A stretch of DNA of 64,000 nt from Bradyrhizobium septentrionale (GTDB lineage: Bacteria > Pseudomonadota > Alphaproteobacteria > Rhizobiales > Xanthobacteraceae): positions 6,156,501 through 6,220,500 of the forward strand of contig NZ_CP088285.1 in assembly GCF_011516645.4 (NCBI RefSeq). The letters are read 5' to 3'. The notes under the pieces were generated by a model, which saw only the letters and a program-made list of their open reading frames with translations, was not told where the DNA came from and made no database searches. The position numbers were made by a program, and so were the translations under genes. Below are positions 10,786-19,854 of the stretch, in pieces (the stretch's first letter is position 1; every line of letters begins with the position of its first letter).

Positions 10786-11746
10786 AGCCGTAGAGCCGTG
10801 CCGGATTGTCGACCAGGATGGTCTTGCGGACCGCGGCGTCCGGCGCCCAGACCGGCAGCTGGTTGAGGAGGCGGCCGTCGTCGATCTGGTACAGCGGCGT
10901 CACGTCGGTGACCTTCTTGCCTTGCGGCGTCACCGAATCCGGGTGCGGCCAGTCGGTGCCCCAGACGATGCGCTCGGCATTGGCCGCGATCAGCGCCTGC
11001 GCCAATGGCGTGGCGTCGGCATAGTCCGGCGCGAGCTTGGAGGCGCGGTAGGCGCCGGAAATCTTGACATAGGCCTTGCCCAACTTGACGAGCTCGAGCA
11101 GGTCGGCAAATCCCGGCTGGCCGGTGCCGAGCGCGGCCTCGGCGCCGCCGAAATGGTCGAACACGACCGGCACCGGAGCTGTCGCGACCAGGTCCTTGAT
11201 CGCGGTGATCATGGGAAGGCTGGTGAACAGCTGCACGTGCCAGCCGCGTGCCTTCATACGCTCGATCGCGGCCGTGAAGCGCTGCCGGCCCACATTGGGG
11301 TCGTTGACGCCGCCGGTCGCGAGGTTGAGGCGGATGCCGCGGAAGCCGGCCTTGTGCATGGCGTCGAGATCGCCCTCGCTGGTCTTGTCGTCGATCACGG
11401 CGATGCCGCGCGCCGTCGGCCCGCGAGCCGTCATGCCGAACAGCGACGACGAATTGTCGGGGCCGTAGACGCTCGGCGTCACAATCACCACGCGCTCGAT
11501 ATGCAGCGCCTTGTGCAGCGCGCTCATCTCCCCCGGCGAGGCCGGCTCCGGCGTATAGACGCGGCCGGCGAAGAACGGGAACTTGTCGGGATCGCCATGG
11601 ATGTGGGTGTGGCAGTCGCACGCACCGGCAGGCACGTCGAAGTTCACCGGGGTGGATGGTTGCGTTGGCTTGGAAAAAGCGTTGCTGCTGGTCATGGTCA
11701 CTCCGGCTGCGATGGAAGCCAGCATCATATCGCGTCGCGTCAGCAT
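10778..11746 (-). CDS. Tat-exported amidohydrolase-2 (dicarboxylate lactonase-like) family protein
   Basis: A 322-aa TIM-barrel metal-dependent hydrolase. The N-terminus MLTRRDMMLASIAAGVTM resembles a twin-arginine signal. Metal-site and core motifs are DCHTHIHGD (His-x-His), GIRLNLATGG, VVFDHFGG and WGTDWPHPD. The pattern resembles 2-pyrone-4,6-dicarboxylate lactonase-like enzymes, which hydrolyse lactones of aromatic breakdown, but the actual substrate is unknown. It is a single gene on this strand, with the TolC-like gene 138 bp upstream reading the same way. A shared promoter with that gene is not evident. Confidence 0.85.
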
Positions 11747-11884
11747 TGGACGTCTCCCTGCGTGCTCGGCTGTTATGCGCGTGAACCGCGCGCCGGCATT
11801 ATCGGTTGCCGGCGGGGGCGGAGGTTATCGGCGGAGAGCGCGGGCGGGAAGGGCCGGTTCGATGTGCGAACGGTTCCGCAACGC

Positions 11885-13303
11885 CTATTGTCCCGACGGC
11901 GTGCGCAGGCCGTGCCAGGCGTCTCGGACCTGATGGTAGTGCACCTCGGGCAGATAGTCCGGCGTCTTGAGATTGAGCGTCTTGACGTCGAGCCGTCCGG
12001 TCGCGCTGAGCAGTGTGTAGGAGGCGATCACGCGGTCGCGCTGCGCGCCGATCAGGCGTGCCCGTGCCGTGATCAAATCCTGCTGGGCGTTGAGCACGTC
12101 GACGGTGGTGCGCTGGCCGCCGGCGGCTTCCTTCTGCACGCCGGCCAGCGCAACTTCCGCAGCCTTCACCTCGGACTCGGAGGCCGACACGGCGATCTTG
12201 GCGCCTTCGTTGGCGACCCACGCGCTGACCACGGCGGTCTTGGCCTGATTGCGGACCTGATCCAGCACGAGCCGGCTCTGCGCCGCCACTTCCTTGGCCT
12301 GCCGGGTCTGCGAGGCCGCGGTGCCGCCGTCGTAGATCGGCTGCGTGAGCTGGCCGATCACCGAGGCTTGATCGGTGCCGAAGGTGCCGAGCGTGGGATC
12401 GCTGTCGCGGCTGCGGCTGACGCTGCCCTGCACGTTCACGTTCGGCATCAGGCTGCTCTCGGCGACGCGGATCGAGGTCGAGGCAACGTCGACGTCAAAG
12501 CCGGCCGCGGTCACGGCGGGGTGTTCGCGCAGCGCAAGCGCGATCGAATCCTCGCGGCTGCGCGGCAACAGCCGGTCGATGGTCTCGGCGGGACGCAATT
12601 GGGAGGGCGGATTGCCGACCACCTGCGCATAGGTGGCCTGGCTGATCGCGAAGTTGACCTCGGCGGCGTTGAGATCGGCGAGGCCCCGGTTGAGCCGGGC
12701 CTCTGCCTGGGCCGTATCGGTCGGCGTGACGTCGCCGGCATTGAGGCGGCGCTGCGTGATCGCCTGGGTCTCCTTCAGGAAGTTCACGTTGGCGCGCTGC
12801 GCCTCGACCAGCGTCTGGTTGGCCAGCACGTTGGTATAGGCGGTGACGGCGTCGAGCAGCACGCCCTGGCCGACATTGCGCAGGGCCTCGCGGCCGGACT
12901 GCACCTGCAGTTCGGCGACGCGGACGCTGTTGGCGGTCTTGAAGCCGTTGAACAGGGTCTGGGTCACCGTGACCCCGATCTGCCACGGCTTCAGCGTCGC
13001 GGTCTGGATGACGTTGCCCGGCAGCTGGTCGCGCACCGCCTGAAGGCCGACCGAGAGGCCGGCGATGATCTGCGGGCGGTAGGCGGCCAGCGCCTGCGGC
13101 ACGTTCTCGTCGGTGGCGCGCTGCCGCGCCCGCTCGGCATTGAGCTGCGGATTGGTCTGATACGCCTTGACCAGGGCTTCGGGCAGGCTCTCGGCGCGGG
13201 CAGCGGTATCAGCCAGCAGCGCACATGCCAGGGCGCCGAGGCCGATGCCCGACAAAAGCACGCGCCTCGCTACATCGCCAACCCTCGCGGCACGCTCAAC
13301 CAT
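11885..13303 (-). CDS. TolC-family outer-membrane efflux/type I secretion protein
   Basis: About 472 aa with a signal peptide (VLLSGIGLGALACALLADTAARA) and two outer-membrane-efflux repeats. These show the typical starts SLPEALVKAYQTNPQLNAER and QYDGGTAASQTRQAKEV-like (IYDGGTAASQTRQAKEVAAQ), the long helical coiled-coils and the LFNGFKTANSVR and TYAQVVGNPP motifs. It forms the trimeric channel used by type I secretion or RND/ABC exporters. ATG 13303 gives the family-usual length and places the signal peptide at the start; the open frame reaches 13414. It may serve the neighbouring RND pump or a secretion ABC transporter elsewhere; this is not decided by the sequence. Confidence 0.92.
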   Translation of the reverse strand: MVERAARVGDVARRVLLSGIGLGALACALLADTAARAESLPEALVKAYQTNPQLNAERARQRATDENVPQALAAYRPQIIAGLSVGLQAVRDQLPGNVIQTATLKPWQIGVTVTQTLFNGFKTANSVRVAELQVQSGREALRNVGQGVLLDAVTAYTNVLANQTLVEAQRANVNFLKETQAITQRRLNAGDVTPTDTAQAEARLNRGLADLNAAEVNFAISQATYAQVVGNPPSQLRPAETIDRLLPRSREDSIALALREHPAVTAAGFDVDVASTSIRVAESSLMPNVNVQGSVSRSRDSDPTLGTFGTDQASVIGQLTQPIYDGGTAASQTRQAKEVAAQSRLVLDQVRNQAKTAVVSAWVANEGAKIAVSASESEVKAAEVALAGVQKEAAGGQRTTVDVLNAQQDLITARARLIGAQRDRVIASYTLLSATGRLDVKTLNLKTPDYLPEVHYHQVRDAWHGLRTPSGQ

Positions 13304-13545
13304 GTGATCCCGCAAACCAAAACCCCGGCAGTCCGTCTCCGCCGACGCCGCCGACACATCTACCTGTTTAGGGGGCCGTGCCGCCACAGGCAAACCGCCA
13401 CGCGACATCTGCACATCATTTCAGTTCTTGTCTGTTGCCGGTTCGTCACAGGCGAACGTGTCAGGCATATGAAGTATAAGTTCGAACGATCCGCCGCCGA
13501 TTCAGCGGCGCTGGTTATCCACTGTCCGCTCCGGGTTCATTGCTG

Positions 13546-15408
13546 ATGCCAAAATTCTTCTCCGACCCCGAGGCGATCGCGGAGCACATCGTTCGTGACG
13601 TCGGAACCGAGCTGGTGGTCGGGCTGCCGCTCGCCCTCGGCAAGGCCAACCACATCGTCAACGCGCTGTACGCGCGCGCGGTGGCCGACCGCTCCATCAG
13701 TCTGACGCTGTTCTCCGCGCTGACGCTGGAAAAGCCGAAGCCGAAGAGCCTGCTCGAACGGCGCTTTATCGGCCCGGTGATCGATCGCCTGTTCGGCGGT
13801 TATCCGGATCTCGCCTATGCGGAGGCGCTGCATCGTGGCGCGCTGCCGCCCAACATCAAGGTGATCGAGTTCTTCTTCCTCGCGGGGCAGTGGCTGCATC
13901 AGCCGTTCGCCCAGCAGCACTACATTTCCGCCAACTACACCCATGCGGCGTCATACCTGCTGTCGCGCGGATTGAATGTCGTTCCCCAGCTCGTCGCCAA
14001 GCGCGTGGTCGACGGCGTGCCGCGCTACAGTTTGAGCTGCAACACTGACACGACGCTCGATGTGCTGCGGGCGCGCGCGCAGGGGCGGGCGTCGTTCAAG
14101 CTGATCGGCCAGGTCAATTCCGAGCTGCCGTTCATGCCCGGGCCGGGCGATTTGCCGGCCGATGAATTCGCCGCGGTGCTCGACAGTCCCGACACCGATT
14201 TCCCGCTGTTCGCGCCGCCGTCCGAGCCGATCAGCGACACCAAATACGCGATCGGTTTGCATGCTGCCGGTCTGGTCCGCGACGGCGGCACGCTGCAGAT
14301 CGGGATCGGGCAAGTCGGTGATGCGCTGGCGCAGGGGCTCGTGGTCCGCCATCGCGACAACGCCCAATTCCACGGCATCATGCAGCGCCTTGCGCCCGGT
14401 CGCGCACAGCTCGGCGCGGCCGAGACCGCGCCGTTCGAGAAGGGCCTCTATGGTGTCAGCGAGATGCTGTTCGAGGCGTTCCTTGGGCTGATCGACGCCG
14501 GCATCCTCAAGCGCGACATTGGCGGCGTGATCCTGCACGGCGCATTCTTCCTGGGCCCGCAATCGTTCTACCGGGCGCTGCGCGAGATGCCACCGGAGCA
14601 ATTGGCGCGTATCCAGATGATGCCGGTGTCCTTCACCAACGAGATCTTCGGCGACGAGGACGGCAAGCGCCGCGCCCGCGTCGATGCGCGCTTCGTCAAC
14701 AACGCGATGATGGCGACGCTTCTCGGCGCTGCGATCTCGGATGGTCTGGAGAACGGCCAGGTTGTCAGCGGCGTCGGTGGCCAGTACAACTTCGTCGCGC
14801 AGGCATTCGCACTGGAAGGCGCACGTTCCGTGCTGGCGCTGGAGGCGACCCGCCAGTCCGGCAAACAAGCGCAGTCGAACATCCGCTGGTCCTACGGCCA
14901 CGAAACCATTCCGCGCCACCTGCGCGACATCTTCGTCACCGAATATGGGGTCGCTGACGTCAGAGGGATGGCCGACGCCGATGTCATTGCAGCGATGCTG
15001 CAGGTGGCGGATTCCCGCTTCCAAGGCGAGCTGATGCGGCAGGCCATGGATGCCGGCAAGCTGCCGCGCAATCACGAGATCCCGGCCGCGCATCGCGAAA
15101 ACTATCCCGAGCGGATCAGCGACGCGCTGAAGCCCGCGCGCGACGCTGGGCTTCTGCCGTCATTCCCGTTCGGCAGCGATTTCACCGACGTCGAGCAGCG
15201 GCTGATTCCGGCTTTGCAGATATTGCAGCAGGCGCAGCGCACGCCGCTGCAACTCGCGGGCCTGCTGTGGCAGGGCATGCGGCATCCGCCCGATGCTGCC
15301 GGCCGCGAATGCCTGGCGCGGCTCGGTCTCGACAAGCCGACGCATTTTGCCGAGCGCGCCTATCGCGCGCTCGTCACCGCAGCATTGCAACGGAGCCGGG
15401 CAAGCTAG
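13546..15408 (+). CDS. Acetyl-CoA hydrolase/transferase family protein
   Basis: A 620-aa protein of the acetyl-CoA hydrolase/CoA-transferase class. The N-terminal half carries VVGLPLALGKANHIVNALYA and the EFFFLAGQW region, and the middle carries HAAGLVRDGGTLQIGIGQVG. The C-terminal half has FVNNAMMATLLGAAISDGLE, SGVGGQYNFVAQAFALEGA and WSYGHETIPRHLRDIFVTEY. It is longer than the ~430-505-aa acetate:CoA transferases, so the substrate may be a different acyl-CoA. The start is ATG 13546. The stop codon TAG (15406-15408) lies inside a perfect palindrome that may also terminate transcription. Confidence 0.85.
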   Translation: MPKFFSDPEAIAEHIVRDVGTELVVGLPLALGKANHIVNALYARAVADRSISLTLFSALTLEKPKPKSLLERRFIGPVIDRLFGGYPDLAYAEALHRGALPPNIKVIEFFFLAGQWLHQPFAQQHYISANYTHAASYLLSRGLNVVPQLVAKRVVDGVPRYSLSCNTDTTLDVLRARAQGRASFKLIGQVNSELPFMPGPGDLPADEFAAVLDSPDTDFPLFAPPSEPISDTKYAIGLHAAGLVRDGGTLQIGIGQVGDALAQGLVVRHRDNAQFHGIMQRLAPGRAQLGAAETAPFEKGLYGVSEMLFEAFLGLIDAGILKRDIGGVILHGAFFLGPQSFYRALREMPPEQLARIQMMPVSFTNEIFGDEDGKRRARVDARFVNNAMMATLLGAAISDGLENGQVVSGVGGQYNFVAQAFALEGARSVLALEATRQSGKQAQSNIRWSYGHETIPRHLRDIFVTEYGVADVRGMADADVIAAMLQVADSRFQGELMRQAMDAGKLPRNHEIPAAHRENYPERISDALKPARDAGLLPSFPFGSDFTDVEQRLIPALQILQQAQRTPLQLAGLLWQGMRHPPDAAGRECLARLGLDKPTHFAERAYRALVTAALQRSRAS

Positions 15409-15494
15409 AGCACGATGAGATCATCGTGCTCTAGCTGATTGTCTGAGCATGATCTTGTTCGGAAAACCGCTTCGCACTTTTCCGGATCATGCTT
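15405..15494. repeat. Double palindrome carrying the stop codon of the acetyl-CoA hydrolase gene
   Basis: First unit 15405-15434 is perfect: CTAGAGCACGATGA, two-base centre, TCATCGTGCTCTAG. Second unit, about 15446-15494, has GCATGATC / GGATCATGC arms around a CGGAAAACCG-type core. It separates the convergent acetyl-CoA hydrolase and enoyl-CoA hydratase genes and could terminate both. Confidence 0.75.
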
Positions 15495-16273
15495 TAGCGG
15501 TTCTTGTTGACCGGCTTGCGCTTCTCGATGAAGGCCGCCATGCCCTCGGAACGATCCTCGAGCGCGAAGGTCGAGTGAAACAGGTTGCGCTCGACATTCA
15601 TGCCTTCCGCGAGCGGCGTCTCGAACGCGCGGTTGATGGCTTCCTTGGCCATCGCGACGGCCGGACGCGACATCGAGGCGATCTTCTCCGCTGCGGCGAG
15701 CGCCTCTTCCATCAGCTTGTCGGCCGGAACGATCCGCGACACGAGGCCCGAGCGCTCGGCTTCCGCGGCATCCATCATCCGCCCGGTGAGGCAGAGATCC
15801 ATCGCCTTCGACTTGCCGATCGCGCGGGTCAGGCGCTGCGTCCCGCCGATACCGGGAATGGTGCCGAGGGTGATTTCCGGCTGGCCGAACTTGGCGGTGT
15901 CGGCGGCGATGATGATGTCGCACATCATCGCTAGTTCGCAGCCGCCGCCCAGCGCATAGCCTGCGACCGCCGCAATAGTCGGCTTGCGGCAACGGGCCAC
16001 GCGGTCGCCGCCGATCGCGGTGAAGTCGCTGTTGAACATGTCGATGAAGCCCTTCGGTTGCATCTCCTTGATGTCGGCGCCGGCCGCGAAGGCCTTCTCG
16101 CTGCCGGTGATCAGGATGCAGCCGATCTTGTCGTCGGCCTCGAGATCGTCGACCGCCGCGGCGATCTCGCGGAACACGCCGAACGACAGCGCATTCAACA
16201 TTTTCGGCCGGTTCAGGGTGATGACGCCGACCGGTCCCTTGCTTTCGACGATGATGAATTCGAACGTAGCCAT
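15494..16273 (-). CDS. Enoyl-CoA hydratase (crotonase family)
   Basis: A 259-aa crotonase-fold enzyme that hydrates trans-2-enoyl-CoA in fatty-acid or related beta-oxidation. The first oxyanion-hole loop is [11 protein letters not shown]. The second is in [18 protein letters not shown], which includes the catalytic Glu. The block [20 protein letters not shown] supplies the second catalytic Glu (PEITLG), followed by the usual GLVSRIVP segment. Both acidic residues expected for hydratase activity are present. It is a single gene, convergent with the acetyl-CoA hydrolase gene. Confidence 0.93.
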   Translation of the reverse strand: MATFEFIIVESKGPVGVITLNRPKMLNALSFGVFREIAAAVDDLEADDKIGCILITGSEKAFAAGADIKEMQPKGFIDMFNSDFTAIGGDRVARCRKPTIAAVAGYALGGGCELAMMCDIIIAADTAKFGQPEITLGTIPGIGGTQRLTRAIGKSKAMDLCLTGRMMDAAEAERSGLVSRIVPADKLMEEALAAAEKIASMSRPAVAMAKEAINRAFETPLAEGMNVERNLFHSTFALEDRSEGMAAFIEKRKPVNKNR

Positions 16274-16397
16274 AGACGCAAACCCCGTGCTGATTTGGCG
16301 GGCAATGTGCCCGCTGGCGGGATGCGCTTCAAGTGGCTGAAACGAGGCACCGGGCCGCGGTGCGGCGCACCCCGCGCCGCAGCCGCAAGGACCCTGG

Positions 16398-17066
16398 CTA
16401 GGCCATGAACATGCGCGCGGCGGAGGCCACCGTGAGCAGGGCGCCGAAGCCGATGAAGATCTTCCCGATCAGCGACGTCTGGTCCAGGCTCGAGCTGTCG
16501 CTGCTCGCCAATACCGGGGCCGGCTTGGGTGCAGCTACGGCGACAGCCGACGGCTGCGCCGGGGGCGCCTCCTGCTGGGCGGTCTGCGGTTGAGCCTGCG
16601 GCTGTTCCGCCGGCTGCTCCTGCTGCAGGGCCCGGTCGACATCGTTGAGCTGGTCGGACGCCACGACATTGTCAGGCTGCGCGTCGGCGGGCTTGTCGGC
16701 CGCGGCAATCAACGCGTTGGCCTTCACTGTCGTCGCGGCCGCGTTGTCGTCGCCCGAGGTCAGCTCTGCGTTGGCGTTGGCGACCGTGGCAGGCATGCCT
16801 GCCGAGGTGACGCTGCCGGCGTCGTTACCGGCGGCCTTCTTGCTCTCGGATTTGTCAGCCGACTTGGAAGTTTGGTGACGCGCATGGCGCCGGCCATGCC
16901 GCGAACTCTGCTGCGCGGACGTGTCGGTCGTCGCGGTGTCGGATTTCGCCGCCGATGCATCCGAACCGGCCGCATACGCCGGCAGCGGACCGGCAAGGCC
17001 CACGAAAAGCCCGGCAAACCCTGTCGCGAGCATCAAGGCCAAGCGCCCGCTGGCTTTGATCTTCAT
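16398..17066 (-). CDS. Exported Ala/Gln-rich protein with C-terminal membrane segment, function unknown
   Basis: A 222-aa protein with an N-terminal signal (residues about 7-33, [18 protein letters not shown] to AYA). A long low-complexity middle rich in Ala, Ser, Gln and Asp follows, with a basic patch ([15 protein letters not shown]). A C-terminal hydrophobic segment runs [20 protein letters not shown]. It probably sits in the inner membrane with most of the chain in the periplasm. ATG 17066 is preceded by GGAGATC. No family is recognised; composition bias limits homology inference. Confidence 0.65.
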   Translation of the reverse strand: MKIKASGRLALMLATGFAGLFVGLAGPLPAYAAGSDASAAKSDTATTDTSAQQSSRHGRRHARHQTSKSADKSESKKAAGNDAGSVTSAGMPATVANANAELTSGDDNAAATTVKANALIAAADKPADAQPDNVVASDQLNDVDRALQQEQPAEQPQAQPQTAQQEAPPAQPSAVAVAAPKPAPVLASSDSSSLDQTSLIGKIFIGFGALLTVASAARMFMA

Positions 17067-17390
17067 TTTGATGATCTCCCCATATCGCCCGCCCGAGGCG
17101 AAAAAAGACCCCGCTGCGTGTCCACACCGGGGCAGAAAAAGGGAATCTTCGGGCTTCCGGGGGCAAAAGCTGGGCAATTTCGTCCCAGTGCGTGATCGAC
17201 GGCAGCAGCACCGATGCTTGTCGAAGCGATCAATGTTATGAGCCGTGACGTCTGGAAACCCGCCGGAGCGATTCTTTGGAGCTGATCCTCGGCGCGGTCT
17301 TGTCGGAGGATGATGATCACGAACTCGTGATCTCTTGGCTTGCCGTGTAACGAACTGAAAGATCGGCCGAATTGCAATTCAGGAGCCTGC
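17067..17390. other. Divergent intergenic region upstream of the first ECF sigma gene
   Basis: No gene is seen in these 324 bp. They hold a CCCCG...CGGGG hairpin near 17110-17138 (GACCCCGCTGCGTGTCCACACCGGGGC) and an 18-bp palindrome listed separately. Promoters for both flanking genes must lie here. Confidence 0.5.
17315..17332. promoter_or_regulatory. Palindrome GATCACGA-AC-TCGTGATC upstream of ECF sigma gene
   Basis: A perfect 8-2-8 inverted repeat centred ~67 bp before the GTG start at 17391. Size and symmetry suit a dimeric regulator site. No regulator is assigned. Confidence 0.4.
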
Positions 17391-17936
17391 GTGCGCGAAC
17401 GTGAGGATGAATGGACCGACCTGATGCGGTCGGCCATTTCGGGCGATGACGCGGCGTATCATCGCCTGCTCAAGGCCATCACGCCGGTACTCCGTGCCGC
17501 GACGCGCCGTGGCTTGGCGCGCGCGGGACAACCGGTCGATCAGTCCGAGGACATCGTGCAGGACATCTTGCTGGCGGTACATTTGAAGCGGCAGACCTGG
17601 GACACGAACGCGCCCTTCGCGCCGTGGCTGTTCGCGATCGCGCGCAACAAGCTGATCGACGCACTGCGCCGCCGCGGCAGGCGCATCTTCGTCAATATCG
17701 ACGATTTCGCCGAGACGCTGCCGGGGGAAACGCCGGAGCCGACGGCGTCGCCGAGCGAGGTGACCGCCCAGCTGCAGGCGTTGCCGGCACGGCAGCGCGA
17801 CGTGCTGCAGTCGATTGCGGTCGACAGTGCGTCGATCAAGGATACCGCGGCGAAGTTCTCGATGAGCGAGGGCGCGGTGCGGGTCGCGCTGCATCGCGGG
17901 CTTGCGAGCCTGACCGCGAAATTACGGGACCGATGA
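17391..17936 (+). CDS. ECF-family RNA polymerase sigma factor (NrsF-paired)
   Basis: A 181-aa sigma-70 factor with region 2 (SEDIVQDILLAVHLKRQTW, APWLFAIARNKLIDALRRRG) and region 4 (LPARQRDVLQSIAVDSASIK, MSEGAVRVALHRGLASL). It would direct RNA polymerase to a small regulon. GTG 17391 is chosen because AGGAG stands 5 bases upstream; an open frame without such a site extends to 17340. Its stop overlaps the next gene by ATGA, so the two are translationally coupled. The neighbour is an NrsF-type membrane anti-sigma factor, so activity is probably held at the membrane until a signal releases it. Confidence 0.9.
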   Translation: MREREDEWTDLMRSAISGDDAAYHRLLKAITPVLRAATRRGLARAGQPVDQSEDIVQDILLAVHLKRQTWDTNAPFAPWLFAIARNKLIDALRRRGRRIFVNIDDFAETLPGETPEPTASPSEVTAQLQALPARQRDVLQSIAVDSASIKDTAAKFSMSEGAVRVALHRGLASLTAKLRDR

Positions 17937-18577
17937 GCATGGATACGGATCAACTCATTCGAACCCTTGCCGCCGACAATGCCTATCGTGCGCGGCCGGT
18001 CGGTCTTGCGCTGATGCTGGCGCTGCTGGCGGCGGCGCCGGTTTCGCTCCTGATCTTCTTCGCCGAGCTCGGCGCGCGGCCCGACGTGATGACCGCAATG
18101 CATAATCCGTTCTTCGACCTGAAGTTCGCGGTCACGCTGGCGCTCGCCGCCTCGGCGATTGCGGTCAGCCTGCATCTGTCACGGCCGGAAGCCTCGCTGC
18201 GCGGCTTCGGCTGGTGGCTGCTGATCCCGGCCGGCATCCTCGTTGCTGCGATCAGTGGCGAGATGATGATGCCGCAGCGTACGCCGATGATGACGCGGCT
18301 GATCGGCAAGAACTCGATGGCGTGCATGACTGCGATCCCGGCGATGTCGCTGCCGCTGTTGGTCGGCGCGCTGTACGGGCTGCGGCAGGGCGCCCCGGCG
18401 CGGCCCGCGGTCGCCGGCGCAATCGCAGGCCTGCTCTCGGCCGGACTGGCGGCGACGATCTATGCGTCGCATTGCACCGATGACTCGCCGCTGTTCGTCG
18501 CCACCTGGTACACGCTGGCGACCGCGATCGTCGCGAGCGTCGGCGCCCTGATGGGACAGCGGGCGCTTAGGTATTGA
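17933..18577 (+). CDS. NrsF/DUF1109-family membrane anti-sigma factor
   Basis: A 214-aa protein with six hydrophobic segments in a DUF1109 arrangement. It starts MDTDQLIRTLAADNAYRARP and contains the conserved FDLKFAVTLALAASAI and FGWWLLIPAGILVA blocks, the segment NSMACMTAIPAMSLPLL, and HCTDDSPLFVATWYTLA. The two cysteines (in SMACM and ASHCTDD) are the positions usually conserved in the family. Known NrsF proteins hold ECF sigma factors at the inner membrane. The ATGA overlap with the sigma gene supports the pairing. What signal is sensed is not visible. Confidence 0.88.
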   Translation: MSMDTDQLIRTLAADNAYRARPVGLALMLALLAAAPVSLLIFFAELGARPDVMTAMHNPFFDLKFAVTLALAASAIAVSLHLSRPEASLRGFGWWLLIPAGILVAAISGEMMMPQRTPMMTRLIGKNSMACMTAIPAMSLPLLVGALYGLRQGAPARPAVAGAIAGLLSAGLAATIYASHCTDDSPLFVATWYTLATAIVASVGALMGQRALRY

Positions 18578-18584
18578 CCCGATT

Positions 18585-18667
18585 GTAGCCCGGATGGAGC
18601 GGAGCGAAATCCGGGAGTCTCCACGCGGCTAATGGATCCCGGATTGCGCTGCGCTCCATCCGGGCTA
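18585..18667. repeat. Palindrome GTAGCCCGGATGGAGC...GCTCCATCCGGGCTAC
   Basis: GTAGCCCGGATGGAGC at the left is the exact reverse complement of the right end GCTCCATCCGGGCTAC. Inside, ATCCGGGA and TCCCGGAT also pair. It lies between convergent genes and could terminate both. Confidence 0.8.
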
Positions 18668-18687
18668 CGGCGGATCAGGCCGAGATA

Positions 18688-19794
18688 TCACGCCGCGGGC
18701 GCCGACTGCTGCATGCGATGGAAGCGGAGCACCTGCTGCGCGGTGGATGGCCGCAGCCGCTCGTAGGTGTCCTTGCAGGCCTGCAGGTCGGTCGGCTCGC
18801 CGCCCGAGATTTCGTCGCGCAGATCGATGATCGCCCGCACCGTCGACCATGACAGGCTCGAGACCTTGGCCAGGATCATCACGCCCTCGGCGCGGGTTTC
18901 GATCATCATGTTCTCGGCGACGCTGACCGAGACATTGGCGAGCGCAGCAAGCGAGGCGTTGGTTTCGTCGAACTTGCCGGCCTCGGCGAAGGCTGCGAGC
19001 TGGAATTCGTCGAGCCGGCCGTCCTGATAAAGCGACTTGACCAGCGCATGCGCGATCGCGGTGTCGGGCGTCACGGCTGCCGACGCCGAGCGCGCGCGTC
19101 GCGTGGCTTCCTTCACCGCGATCGGAATCTCCTTGGCCTGCTGCGGGATGGCAGCTTCGAGCCGCTGCCTGACCGCGTCCGAGGCCTTGGCGACCAGCTT
19201 GAGATAGAGATGCCGCGGGATGTTCGGGCGCAGGCCGACGCAGGTCGACAGATTGTCGTCGCCCTCGGCGCGGCTGATCAGGCGGGTGAAGCCGCGCTCG
19301 GTGAATTCGGCGCCCGGATTGTTGACCGCGCTCTGGATCACCTCGTCATTGCCGCGCAGCACCAGCACATCGGTGACGGCGCCGCTCAGCGACTTGCGGT
19401 TGGAGATCGCGAGCAGATGCGCCTGGCTCTTGCTGCGCGCGGTCTCGATCAGGGTGTCGTCGTCGAGCCGCGGCGACAGCGTCAGCACCGGGCCGGCGAC
19501 CTCGATCAGGTCGTCGAACGCCAGGGTGCGGATGGTCTGCGGCGGTGCGGTGTCGATCGGGGCGAGGCGGTTGGCGAGCAGCGCCTTGGCCGAGTTCTCG
19601 ATGTGCTCGAGCAGGCATTGGAAGACGTCGTCGAACAGCACGACCTGCTCGTCCGAATAGTTCACCGAGCCGTTGATGAAGAGGTCGGTGACGCGACGCA
19701 GCGTCTCGACACGGCGGGCGACGGTGCCGTGGGCGAGGGTTGTCTGCAGCTCATCGAGCAGACTTTCGGGGGCGGTCGCGGGCTTCGAACTCAT
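18688..19794 (-). CDS. DUF2336 domain-containing protein
   Basis: A 368-aa, mainly alpha-helical protein with the DUF2336 layout: LLDELQTTLAHGTVARRVET near the start, LFDDVFQCLLEHIENSAKALLANRLAPI, then HEAT-like helical segments (VQSAVNNPGAEFTERGFTRL-like) and PRHLYLKLVAKASDAVRQRL. No signal peptide or membrane segment is present, so it should be cytoplasmic. The family is alphaproteobacterial with no established biochemical role. It lies 60 bp from the diguanylate cyclase gene on the same strand, so the two could be co-transcribed. A second, diverged member lies at 55318-56289. Confidence 0.85.
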   Translation of the reverse strand: MSSKPATAPESLLDELQTTLAHGTVARRVETLRRVTDLFINGSVNYSDEQVVLFDDVFQCLLEHIENSAKALLANRLAPIDTAPPQTIRTLAFDDLIEVAGPVLTLSPRLDDDTLIETARSKSQAHLLAISNRKSLSGAVTDVLVLRGNDEVIQSAVNNPGAEFTERGFTRLISRAEGDDNLSTCVGLRPNIPRHLYLKLVAKASDAVRQRLEAAIPQQAKEIPIAVKEATRRARSASAAVTPDTAIAHALVKSLYQDGRLDEFQLAAFAEAGKFDETNASLAALANVSVSVAENMMIETRAEGVMILAKVSSLSWSTVRAIIDLRDEISGGEPTDLQACKDTYERLRPSTAQQVLRFHRMQQSAPAA

Positions 19795-19854
19795 GACTCT
19801 GTCCTGGAGCGGTGGCGCCGGCTTCTCCGGCGCCGAATAGGAAAATGAAAGGGT

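Noticed and set aside
10922..13546. 874-codon plus-strand ORF antisense to the amidohydrolase and TolC-like genes
   Set aside because: Composition (G, R, H, D-rich, no motifs) is the usual antisense shadow in GC-rich DNA; the opposite strand has two clear families.
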